Assembly: GCA_947095535.1 (NCBI GenBank)
Contig: OX352774.1
Coordinates: forward strand, 211,160,965 to 211,224,964
Direction of reading: 5' to 3'
Length of the DNA: 64,000 nucleotides
Source: Poecilobothrus nobilitatus
Lineage: Eukaryota; Arthropoda; Insecta; Diptera; Dolichopodidae
Made by a program: the position numbers and the translations under genes. Positions 1 through 9,757 of this stretch are shown here, in pieces; positions within the stretch are counted from its first letter, which is position 1; the number at the start of each line of letters is the position of its first letter. The notes under the pieces were generated by a model. The model saw nothing but the letters and a program-made list of their open reading frames with translations. It ran no database searches and was not told where the DNA came from.

Positions 1-862
1 ATTCTTCTCAATTCAGCCATTGTCATTATTAAATAAAAAAATCTTTTTTTATTCTTTATTAGTACCATTTTCTACCAATAATAATTAAATAAATTAAAAT
101 AATAAAACTTTATTTTGCAAACATCGAAAAAACGCTAACAACAATTTAAATTTAAATTACATTTATTGTTATTTTGCCTTCATTATTATCATTTGCCATT
201 TGACAGATAATTTAATTGACAGTTTTCTCTGATTGCTATAATCGCTTATACGGAAAAATGTATAAGTTTTCAATGAAACGTTTTTTCCGGAAGCATTTCA
301 ATGATATATATAACTGGCGCCTTAGTGAATGTCCTATGCTCCTTGTAAGAGTGGAAAGGAAAAAAAACAAATTATATAACATAATTTTTTTACTTAAATT
401 TCTTGGTGACAAATGTATTTTCTATTTATTAGGCCAATGTTCGTGTTGCAGATTTGTTGACTAATTCTGTATTGTATTCTAATATTTATTTATAATTCTG
501 TCTCTATCTCTACACTAATTGCTACCGAAATTTTTTTCCAAAGGAGGGTGGGTATTTTCAAATACACTAACAAAATATTTTTTTATTGTGATATCATTTG
601 ACTGATTATGAATTAATGCAGACTAATGGTATTATTAAATGTATATTAAAGTTATTGTCTATTGGAAATTTATACATATATATAAGATTAAATTTGACAG
701 TAACTATTAAGGATCCATATTATTTCTAGGTAACTTATAGATAGTTTGTATTTATTTACTTAAAACGATTTTCTGAAATACAATTCATTCTAAAATCAGG
801 AATAGAGAATGACTATCTTTCATAATTATTTTATTTAAAATTTTTAAAAAATCGGAATAGAG
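1..862. other. AT-rich non-coding DNA
   Basis: No coding signal is visible. The only open frame of note here (216-464, +) is Phe/Lys/Tyr/Asn-rich, as expected of chance translation of AT-rich DNA. One higher-complexity segment, 315-369, recurs near 46,991-47,044 and is listed separately. The words 'GGAATAGAGAATGA' occur twice close together (about 799 and 853) just before the LINE fragment. Confidence 0.6.
315..369 (+). repeat. Short dispersed repeat, copy 1 (unknown family)
   Basis: A segment of about 55 bp containing CTTAGTGAATGTCCTAT and GAGTGGAAAGGAAAAA. It aligns with 46,991-47,044, which has CTTAGCGGATGTCCTAT and AAGTGGAAAGGTAAAAA in the same order, spacing and strand. This is the only clear similarity between the two neighbourhoods, so it is probably a fragment of a dispersed element. 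I do not recognise the family, and I see no terminal repeats or coding capacity. Confidence 0.5.
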
Positions 863-1075
863 AATGATGGTACATGCACATTTTGTCAAGAAGAAGAAGA
901 ATCCCCACGGTACATATTGAAAAAGTGCGGAGCTTTACTGCGAGTTAGGTATTTACACCTAGTAGCATATTACTTTACTGAAGATGAAACTGCTAGCAAT
1001 AAATCCTCTATAGATCTTTTGTTTCTAAGAGACAGTAGAGCTGGCAGGAGTTTTATAATTGGTGACAAAAATTAG
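863..1075 (+). pseudogene. LINE ORF2 C-terminal fragment with zinc-knuckle-like end
   Basis: An open frame of 70 codons with no start codon, ending at TAG 1073-1075. It begins NDGTCTFCQEEEESPRYIL and continues to a third cysteine. The C-x2-C pair is encoded at 875-886 and the third Cys at 926-928. Where I-superfamily LINEs usually have His in their C-x2-C...H...C C-terminal motif, this copy has Tyr. The Glu-rich stretch after the second Cys, the Leu/Arg-rich segment after the third, and the later Asn/Ser-Ile-Asp-Leu-Leu-Phe resemble the terminal segment following RT or RNase H in such LINEs. No RT domain is visible upstream, so this is an isolated terminal piece, not a working gene. The clade is inferred from the motif only. 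Confidence 0.6.
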
Positions 1076-3039
1076 AATAAGTAGAAATAGGTGGAGTACA
1101 ATTTAGATCTATATTAAAAGATCGCAATATACTTAAAATAAAATATTCTAATAAATACATAAAGTTTTGTAAGTAATTTCATAATGCTCAGAAATTTATA
1201 TTTGAAGCTCCTCTAATGTTAAAAAGTTTTTTCCTATTTCTGAAGAAATTCTAAAATTTGTTTTTTATGTAGTTATACATTTTATATTTAATGTACATAT
1301 ATACTTCATGTATAATGAATATATGTATAAAGTTTTTCATTTATAAATTAGTCAATATTTTTGAATTTTCGCTTTTTTTCAAATTTTAATTTTATAGAAA
1401 GAAAAGTTAATTAAGAAAGAAAAGTTTGAACAATCTTTGGTCCTCGTATATCTTTATATCTATAATATTTTTGGAATTTTAATAAATTTTTTGTTACATG
1501 TACACAGTTAACACATTTATAAGCTATAGGATATATAAAAGTATGTATACATATGTATACCTACATATATATAAATATATAAAATTATTCTTTGAAAATA
1601 GTAATTCTTATGGATTTTATATTCAATTTAAATCTTTTGGTTTTTAACTACATACATACATATATATTTTGATTTTTTTTATTGCATTTTTTTTTATTAT
1701 TCTGTTTTCTTAATGAAACAATTAAAATGAACATGAAAACTTAAATTAAATTTTCATGTTGGACATATTTTTATATTTTTTTTGTTTTTATTTTTTTTAA
1801 ATTTTTATTATGATATTTTGTATTTTGTATGTTATGTTACTTAATATGTTAATTAAAAGATATATAAATATATATGTAATGTTATGTAGTTTGTGAATTT
1901 CAATTGAAATATATAATAATAATAGAATAAAGTGTATTAAAAGATATAAAGAAAACTAAAATGAATATGCTAAAGTTTAACCGCAATCAAATGGAAATTC
2001 ATGTAAATTTTATAAATAAAATTTTCTAAGCAAAAGAAAAATTTTGTAACTTGGAAAATTTATTGGTATAGAATTTATAACAGAATTTTTCTTTTACTTA
2101 GTTTACTTTTTTTTCTTAAATACAAATAATAATTGAAGATACTTAAAAAAGGAAAATGTTTTATTAGGAAATTTTTTTTTTTTTTGTTATTAAAATACCA
2201 AATTGAATGTTAAGTATGTGATTCTGTATATGGATTGGATTATATAGAAAATATCGAAAATGTAATGTAAGATAAAATATTTAAAAGGAAATTAAGTGAA
2301 TGTTTAGCCAAATAAAAGATCGATTTATTTAATATGAATATATTTCAATAGAAATGTGCCGGGTGTTTTTTTTTATTCTTGGTCAGCTCTTAAGTATAAA
2401 ATTTTTGGCTGTATTTCAACGAAAGTGGGTAAGAATGAAATAAACTGACTCAAAAATTGTAATGGTCTGTTGTAATTGTACATTAATTTTAATTTTTAAA
2501 AATAATTTTTTTTTGTAAATATGATATTTAGATTTTTTATTTAAAAATTAAAATTTAGTTAACTTTATAAAATAACTTTCAGAAGTAACGGGTAAAGTCA
2601 AAGTTTTGGTCTTCATAACTTGCAAAATTTTTGAGCTAGAAATGTGCTAGTAGAGGAATGTAAGAAAAAGAGAAGGTTAATACCGTTATTTTCTTAATAA
2701 AAGGTCTTTAATTGATACTTTGTTAAAAATATTTGAATTTAAGCTCTTATAATCTCAGACTGGGAAACTCTATAGTAATGTTTGAAAATGATTTAGAAAG
2801 CTGCTTTAATGAGCTTTATATTTAGGTATACTTACTTTTTTATTTGTCATATCTGGTTCCAATTTTATTGAAATAAAACTATAAATTATGGTTGAAAAAT
2901 AGATAAGGCCTCATAAATTCTAAAGTAATGAAAATAGGCCTCCCCCGTCCAAACAATTTATTGTTCGTCTTGACATGCCCAAACATACATTTCAAGGAAG
3001 ACTATCGAGTCGGAAACACTCTGTATATATTTCTTTTTG
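1076..3039. other. AT-rich non-coding DNA
   Basis: No gene is recognised. The stretch 2,580-3,030 is less AT-biased than its surroundings. It includes a C-rich patch near 2,940 and CGGAAACACTCTG at 3,011-3,023. The reverse complement of the latter (CAGAGTGTTTCCG) looks like the kind of motif found at some insect transposon ends, but I could not find a partner repeat. Confidence 0.55.
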
Positions 3040-3386
3040 TTTTAATATTAAAAATCACATAGGATTACCCAATATTACTTAAATCATCGGTTGCTATGAT
3101 CATTATATGTTAAATACTAATTATTAATTGACATAGTAACATTTTTTATTTTATTTATATATATATTTAGGAATATTACTTATTTTTATTTACTTTTATA
3201 TTATCTATATTATATTATTTATATTATATATTTACTTTATATATTTGTTTGCAAGGGGGTTTGCTAAAAAAAATGTTTTCAATAATTTCAAAATCTTGCT
3301 ATCTGTGTATCTATTTGTGTAGGATTTGAACCCGCACTCTTTCTATTAATACACGATATGCTTAACCATAGTGAATCACCCTAGCC
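3040..3386 (-). repeat. Degenerate tRNA-derived SINE
   Basis: Read on the - strand this aligns along its length with the two full-length SINEs at 43.2 and 62.7 kb. The head has GTGTATTAATAGAAAGAGTG followed by a box-B-like GGGTTCAAATCC (full-length copies: GGTTCGATCCC). A CCCCCTTGCAAACAAATATA segment follows, then a long TA-rich body. The tail (ATAATGATCATAGCAACCGA, then AATATT) matches the conserved tail of the family near 3,060-3,115. Box A is eroded. The body is longer than in the 280-bp copies because of AT-rich insertions. No target-site duplication could be made out. It is an old, inactive copy. Confidence 0.65.
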
Positions 3387-4340
3387 GCATTTTTAATTTT
3401 TTAAATTAAACTTATGTTATCTTTTTAACAGTCTTACAGTAACTTAGCGTAGAAAAATTTTACAAAAATAGCTTTATTGCTTATATAATTAACATTTAAA
3501 CTAGAGAAATAATTGTTATTTTATCAATTATTTTTCGAGTTTTAACAAGACTTTATTTTAATATTTTTTAAAACCAAATATATAATTTTAATCTTTTAAA
3601 AAAACGAAATTTTTTATTATAAAAAAAGAAAAAAATTAAATTCAATAAAACTTTATAGTCTTCGTTTATTTTTTATATTTTTTATTGATTTTATTTACGA
3701 GTATGACGCGTTTCAAACTTAGTTCATTATTAAGTATTACATATCTTACATTTTTTCAACTCTATTTATATACATAGATACAAGCAAGACAATTTAACGT
3801 TAATTTATGTTAAACAAAAAAAGGAATTTATAATATGTTAAAAAATATACTAGTCAAAGAAAAACCTAGAACATTTTAGTTACAAAAAAAATATATATAT
3901 AAAAAAAACAAAAATAGTATAACTAAAAACTAAAAAAAAAAAAAACCTTTAACATGAAAATAATTTAACATTCATTTTTAACTTTAACATTCCGATCACA
4001 AAACATTTCTAATAAGGCTGGAATCTGAAAAACCACCATTTTCGTCACAAGCTTTTTCTCTTCTTCTTTTTCTTTCTCTTTGGATTTAAATAGATTCCCA
4101 AATATTCAATTGAATTGAAACCTCTAATTTCTTTTAATACTACTAAGTATTTTCCAACCACCAATAATTTCTATTAACTAATTTATCTGTGTATCGGTAT
4201 GCGCATTTCGCATTTAAGATTTCCTTCATTTATATCAATTGGCTTATATTTTAAAATTTTACATGGGGATCACCTAAGAGCCCCGATAAAGTATTAATTT
4301 TTTTTTTATTTCTTTTCATTGTTCAATTTATTTGAATCCA
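3387..4340. other. AT-rich non-coding DNA
   Basis: Nothing gene-like is seen. It contains runs of A (3,600s, 3,890s, 3,930s), a short pyrimidine-rich patch near 4,050-4,080 and otherwise unstructured AT-rich sequence. Confidence 0.6.
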
Positions 4341-4445
4341 TTAGGTATTATTTATTTATTTTATTTATATATATATTGCAAATTACATAGGATATTGCAA
4401 TATTACAAAACCATCTTAGTAGCCGATGGTTTGCCATTATAGCTG
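4341..4445 (-). repeat. SINE tail fragment with AAAT-type end
   Basis: On the - strand this reads TAATGGCAAACCATCGGCTA, then TAATATTGCAATATC, then TGCAATATATATATAAATAA. It matches the terminal module of the tRNA-SINEs at 43.2 and 62.7 kb, including the AAAT array at the end. The GATGG/CCATC segment is flipped relative to the full-length copies (ACCATCGGCTACTAAGATGG instead of a block ending CCGATGGT), as if a small hairpin loop had inverted. No tRNA-like head is attached. Confidence 0.5.
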
Positions 4446-4976
4446 GGACCCCATATATTAAACTAATATAAGCATAGAAAAAAATTGCATACTTTGAGGC
4501 AATTGACAATCTTATTGGTTAAAATGAAAATATTTTTTCTTTTTTATTTATTTATAAAAATCTACATATTAAAATCTACAAAAAAAAAAGTTGAAATTAA
4601 AAAAAAATTTAACTTTTTTATTAACTTTTAGTCTAAGTAATATAATATAAAATGCAAATATTCTGATATTTTTTCTGATTTGTTTTTTATGCTATAAACA
4701 CTAAAGTTTGAGTATTGTTTTTTTAGTCCGTTTTTGGTGTTGCCTGTTTTAATATGTAAGATTCAGTTAAATTGAACGGAACAAGCATAAATTGGCATAT
4801 TTCTTAAAAGTTGCAATAAATCTACAATTAAAAGTTGAATACGATAATAGGTTTAATTTTAACGCTATGTTAATATTTGATATATTGAAATATTTTATAT
4901 AAAAACAAAACTTACATAACAATAAACTTACATTAAGTTATAAAAGTTTTAATTATAATTCGGTGTTGTTTTTTTT
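4446..4976. other. AT-rich non-coding DNA
   Basis: No gene or repeat is recognised. It ends in a T-tract directly abutting the DINE-like element A, which fits the T-rich insertion preference of such elements. Confidence 0.55.
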
Positions 4977-6289
4977 TATACCCGTACGATAGGATCGGGT
5001 ATAATAAAATTGCTCCTCCGTTTGTAACACCTCGAAATGAGCAACAACTGATAGATCTCACAAAAATATTAATTTTATTTTTAATAACTTTTTTTTGTAG
5101 CCCCACCCGTTACGGAGTTACAGCTCCCCAAAGGTTCAAAAAAAGCTCTATATTTAAATTGTTATAGCACAAGTTGTATAAGGTATATCTTCATTTTGAA
5201 AACGCCAAACGATTACTACTTTTATTAACTTTAAAAGTATATATACAATAAATATATATTTTTGGCATACGGTGTCTTAATTTATCGTTATGTGAAACTC
5301 AAATTTTGCAAAATCCTTCAACCCTTCTATCTTCTAAATGGTTTAAGTTGGAAACTTGAAATTTTGACAAAAGTTAGATCTTTGAAAATAAATATGAGTC
5401 ATTTTAAAAATTTTTTTTGTATCACTCCCCGTTTAGGAGCTGTAAGGGGTCAAAAACTGAAAATTTCCTATTTTTAAACACCTGTAACTTGAACACCTGT
5501 TAAAATTTTTTTAAAGTAATACACAAAAATTAAAGCTTCAACATTATACTCTTATTTCTGTTAACAACTTTTTTTTAATAATGTAGGGTTACTTTATAAT
5601 TGACGAAAGTGTTACTTGATTTTTTCAAATTTTCTAACAAATTTCTTTAACGAATTTTTTCCATTTTGTTTTACTCGATAATTTGAAATTGTTGAGGATA
5701 TAATGCGTAGTACAAAAAAATGTAAATAAATAAACAACATAACGGTTGCTTGAAGAATTTTTATTTATATGATATTGATATATATACATACTTATATAAT
5801 ATCATGTTTATTTATATATCGTATATGTCACTAGTGAATGAATGATAAGAGTAGGTATATATGTATATTATATAGCGCCGTATTTACATACATATATGTA
5901 TTTTATTGTACTTATAAGAAATTATTCTGTCAATGGAATATTTAAATATAATATAATATAATATTTAAAATTATATTTATTATTTTGTACTAAGTAAATT
6001 TAATATACATTTACCGCTTAGTATTAAATGGTACTATTTGAAAAAGTTTTGGATTGATAATCGTTATGTGGAAGTTTAGAATCTGCTTTTGAAAAATGTA
6101 CATATAAACATATAGTTTGAATATATGTACAACCCATATTTCTAGAAATTATAAAATTCACCCAAATTATTTTAAAATATATTAAAAAAATAATATTGTA
6201 AGCAGAGTGACAGGCTGTGAACATACTAACGGTTCGTACGGGTTTCTAAGATTTGACAAAGGCAACGAGGTATTCTTCCTCGTTTTTTT
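4977..6289 (+). mobile_element. DINE-1/Helentron-like non-autonomous element, copy A
   Basis: The head (4,978-4,989, ATACCCGTACGA) starts a small hairpin formed with CGGGTAT just downstream. The matching inverted end is TCGTACGGGT at 6,234-6,243. Beyond it lies a 3' hairpin AACGAGG-TATTCTT-CCTCGTT and a T run. The body has imperfect internal modules (for example CCCGTTACGGAGTTACAG and CCCGTTTAGGAGCTGTAA) and no coding capacity. The open frame 5,262-5,477 is just translation of this body. Subterminal inverted repeats plus a short 3' hairpin are the known layout of DINE-1/Helentron-type elements, which depend on a Rep/helicase supplied elsewhere. It is near-identical to copy B (47.6 kb) but lacks about 270 bp right after the head. 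Family name is inferred; the repeat itself is certain. Confidence 0.75.
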
Positions 6290-8390
6290 ACAAAAATAAT
6301 ATTTTCATTTTGTAATTTCAATAGATAGATCTAATGCTCAGAAATCGAATGGGATTTTAAAAATGAAATTTTTTGGTTAAAATCTATTTTATCTCTTCTG
6401 ATTACAATCTAAAATTATTTATTAAGTATATAATAATGCATTTTTATATATTCATATAAAATAATACTTTAACAGATATTTTTATGAATGCATCAAATGT
6501 TATGATGATGATAATAATACAAAAAAGATTTAATGTCCATCTTGTGTATAAAAACAAAAAAAAAAAAAAAAATTCTTTCATTTTCATTCAAGTAGAAATG
6601 ATCTGGATTTTATTTATTTAATTTTTTATTAGTTTGTATGCTTTGTATATATTTTTTTCTTTTTAAAATGAATGAGATTGTAAAAAGTAAATTGTAATAC
6701 AGTATAAATTATTTTTGAATATTTTGTGTATTAAATACAGAAAATATTAATTTTTACATATATGTAGGTACATAGTTTTATATAGAATTTATCTTTTTTT
6801 TTTTTTGGTTAAAAATTAAGAAGAATTTTAATATATTTGTTAAAAATTTGTAACAGCACATATACATATGTGTAAAAATTAAATTGATATCTTTAGTTTA
6901 AATGTAAAAGAATAGTAATAGTCACTCTAAATAAGATATGATTGCAACACACTAAATCTTTATAACGTAGTTTTCAAAAAGTTTTTATATTTGTAACGGG
7001 TCTCACAAAGGATTTCAATTATCTCAAAAAAGAAAAAATCAAAGAAAACTGTCAGAGATCAGACCTAGTGCGTAAGAGCGTATACACATCGAAGGAGTAT
7101 GGGAAACACATTGGTCCTTACGACATTTACAGTCACAATTGGAAAGGACAAGCTGTGAAAATTTCTTGTCACATTTATGTGGTAGGGGAATTAAACGAAA
7201 AAATAAATCGTACCTCTTCTGACAAAAGTGGTGTATGAAAAAATTTTGTTTATGAAAATACTAGTGGTACTCTATATAAAATTTTTCCTGTTATATATAA
7301 AAAAGATTTCAAAATTATCATGTTAACAAAACCTTAATGTCCACGTAATCTAAATATCGGAAAACTGATATTTGTTTTTTGGAAAAGTTTGTAATAATAA
7401 ATAGAAATGAATTAATAGAAAATTTTTTCAATATGAAATACTTTTGCCTAATATTTTTATTCAATATTGCATAATGTTTTAGAATTATGTACTTTTAAGT
7501 CTTTTTCAATTATTACCGTAACTTTATTTGAAAAATAATTTTTGTAAAATGGTAAGCCATGGTTAAGCTATATCCATATTAAGCTAAGCATCTAGTAATC
7601 AGTTCGTTATAAAGACATTATTTAAAAAAAAACCTAATTGAAAAATAAAACTTTGTTTTTAGGCAATTTGTTTATTTATTATCTATCGTTTAATTGATAT
7701 TTTCCTTCCATAACAAAAAAAATTAATTTTGAAAATTTTTAAATTTATGTATTATTTTCAATTGAATCTATGTATATGTATACTTCCTATATTATAATAA
7801 ACCTAAATTGATGTAAAAATCAGTGTCTAATAAAAAAATATACATATATTCTAATACCTATAGTTTTATATTATAGATACATCCAAAACATAATTGAAAA
7901 TCATGTTTCTGCCTATGATTTATTTTGAATACACATTTGTATTTCTTTTTATATACATATTTTCAAATCATATGCCTATGTATTTACATATGGTTTGAAA
8001 TAAAAAAAAAAAAAAAATTTAATTTTTCTTAAAAAATGCGTTTTCAAATCAGTGTATTGTAAATTTTTCTTACTATGGGTAAATAATATTAAGGGATTAA
8101 TTTCTAAATAAGGGTACTAAAAACAAAAAAAAAAAGTTCTTTTAGGATTACATGTAAATAATCAATTTGAAATCAACTCTTTAGGTTTAAAAATTGTAGT
8201 TTTTGATAAATATAGTACAACTAACTCAAAAATTAAATTACATTACTTTGGCACAAACTTATAGTAAACAAATATTTTAGTACTTAGAAAATTTTTTTTT
8301 TTTTTTGTTTTAAAATTACTTGTAGTAGTTTCTATAAATTTTTTTTTATAATATATGTTAGGAGATTTTAGAGTAATTTTTTTTTTTTCT
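6290..8390. other. AT-rich non-coding DNA with one complex island
   Basis: Mostly featureless AT-rich sequence with A and T runs (6,555-6,571; 6,786-6,805; 8,001-8,017). The island 7,045-7,240 is clearly less biased. It contains CCTAGTGCGTAAGAGCGTAT followed by CGAAGGAGTATGG, which loosely recalls the head of the SINE family in this window, but the box B position does not match. No coding function is evident. Confidence 0.5.
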
Positions 8391-8830
8391 TAAGGGAGAT
8401 GGGAATCGTCCAAAGACCAAAAATCCCATCTCCGTAGTGTTAGATTCTTACTGTCTAAACCAACCAAACCCTTTACTCAATACAATGGTATGAAACCTCT
8501 AACTGCTAACGGTGTATATTCGCTAGAGAATAGTAGAGGATATTGAATAGGGGTAAGAGAGAATAGAACAAGGATGGGGAAACATTAAATTGAAAGTGGG
8601 ACTGTAAGGTACAATATTATTATTGGTATTTTGCTAACATTGACTGAAGCAATCAACAGTTACAACATATAAAAATTTGCTGCATGAGGTAATTGAAGAC
8701 AACCTCACTATCTTGTAACCACTATTATTATTGGTATTAGTATTAGTTATCAATATTATTATTGTTATTTACTACAGAATCAGGGCCATCAATATATTAC
8801 AACGTGAAGTAGTATTAACCACTTTCCTGC
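8391..8830. repeat. Unclassified repeat-like block with a 10-bp-stem hairpin
   Basis: About 440 bp of unusually balanced composition. It opens with a perfect 10-bp inverted repeat: GGAGATGGGA at 8,395-8,404 and TCCCATCTCC at 8,424-8,433, loop 19 bp. Further in, the phrase ATTATTATTGGTATT occurs twice about 110 bp apart (near 8,618 and 8,726). There is no open frame of useful length. The composition suggests a transposon fragment or LINE 3' region, but I do not recognise it and see no second copy in the window. Confidence 0.35.
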
Positions 8831-9689
8831 ATATTTTTCCTATACATATATTTAATTTTTGCTTGAAATTTTGTGAATTTTCATTGCTATTAAAAAAAAT
8901 TTAAGTGTATAATTACTTGAATTTCAGGACTAAAGTTATGAATTTAATAACAAACTGAATGTATTTAATGTATTGTTCAATTTTTTGTTTTTTTTTTTTA
9001 TTTTATTATGATATTAATACTATTAAGGTTTATCTAAAACTATATAGGTATTTATTTTTTATAAAAAAAAAAATTTTTTTATGTAAAATATTTGAAGAAG
9101 AAATTGTAATTTTAGTTCTAAGGATATGTTTATTTTTTTTGAGGAGATATGATTAAAAACATTTGAAATATTAAGAAAAATTGTAAAATAATTAAAAATT
9201 AAGAGAAATATTAAAAAAAGAAAATTCAAAATGTGGTTATTATATCTTAACTTAGATCTATAGTTTATATGAAAATAAAATTTTATTTTAGTTTATATAT
9301 GCAATTATATTCTATTTTTTATGCTACAACTATTGTATAAGTATTTAATTTAAAACAGATATTTGTTTATTTGTATTAAAAAAATTTTAATACAAGTCTG
9401 AATTCTTGTTTAATATTGTACATGCCAATTTTGGATTAGTTTTTTATCCTTATTTTGTGCCGTAAACCTGGTAAAAATGCCATTACTTAAATTAATGCCA
9501 TTTATTTTAATTTGTTTATCACATTTTGGAATGTAGAGTAAACAGTTTTAGTATTCTATTTTTTAAATTCTTATAATATTGAAATTTTGACTTAAAAAAT
9601 TGATTTATTTTATTCCAATTTTATCAAAAATGAAATGAAATTATTTTTTTCAGTAACTTTTTGTTTTTTATGAGAAATGCTTGCTATTA
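8831..9689. other. AT-rich non-coding DNA
   Basis: No gene or repeat is recognised. The open frame 8,959-9,156 is Phe/Ile/Lys-rich chance translation. Confidence 0.55.
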
Positions 9690-9757
9690 CGTGTATTTAA
9701 ACTCATATTGCCTCAGTTAATAAGCCATATGCTTTACCACACTGACATCGTTGCTCC
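9690..9757 (-). repeat. Degenerate tRNA-SINE head
   Basis: On the - strand: GGAGC, then TCAGTGTGGTAAAGCATATG, then GCTTATTAACTGAGGCAATA, then GAGTTTAAATAC. The order and spacing match the head of the 43.2-kb SINE (GGGGC, TAGCCTAGTTGGTAGGCGTG, GCGTATTAACCGAAGGAGTG, GGTTCGATCCC). Box A and box B are both mutated. No tail is recognisable. It is an old relic, not a tRNA gene. Confidence 0.45.

Noticed and set aside
3011..3023. Possible transposon terminus CAGAGTGTTTCCG on the - strand
   Set aside because: No inverted partner, no target-site duplication and no second copy in the window.
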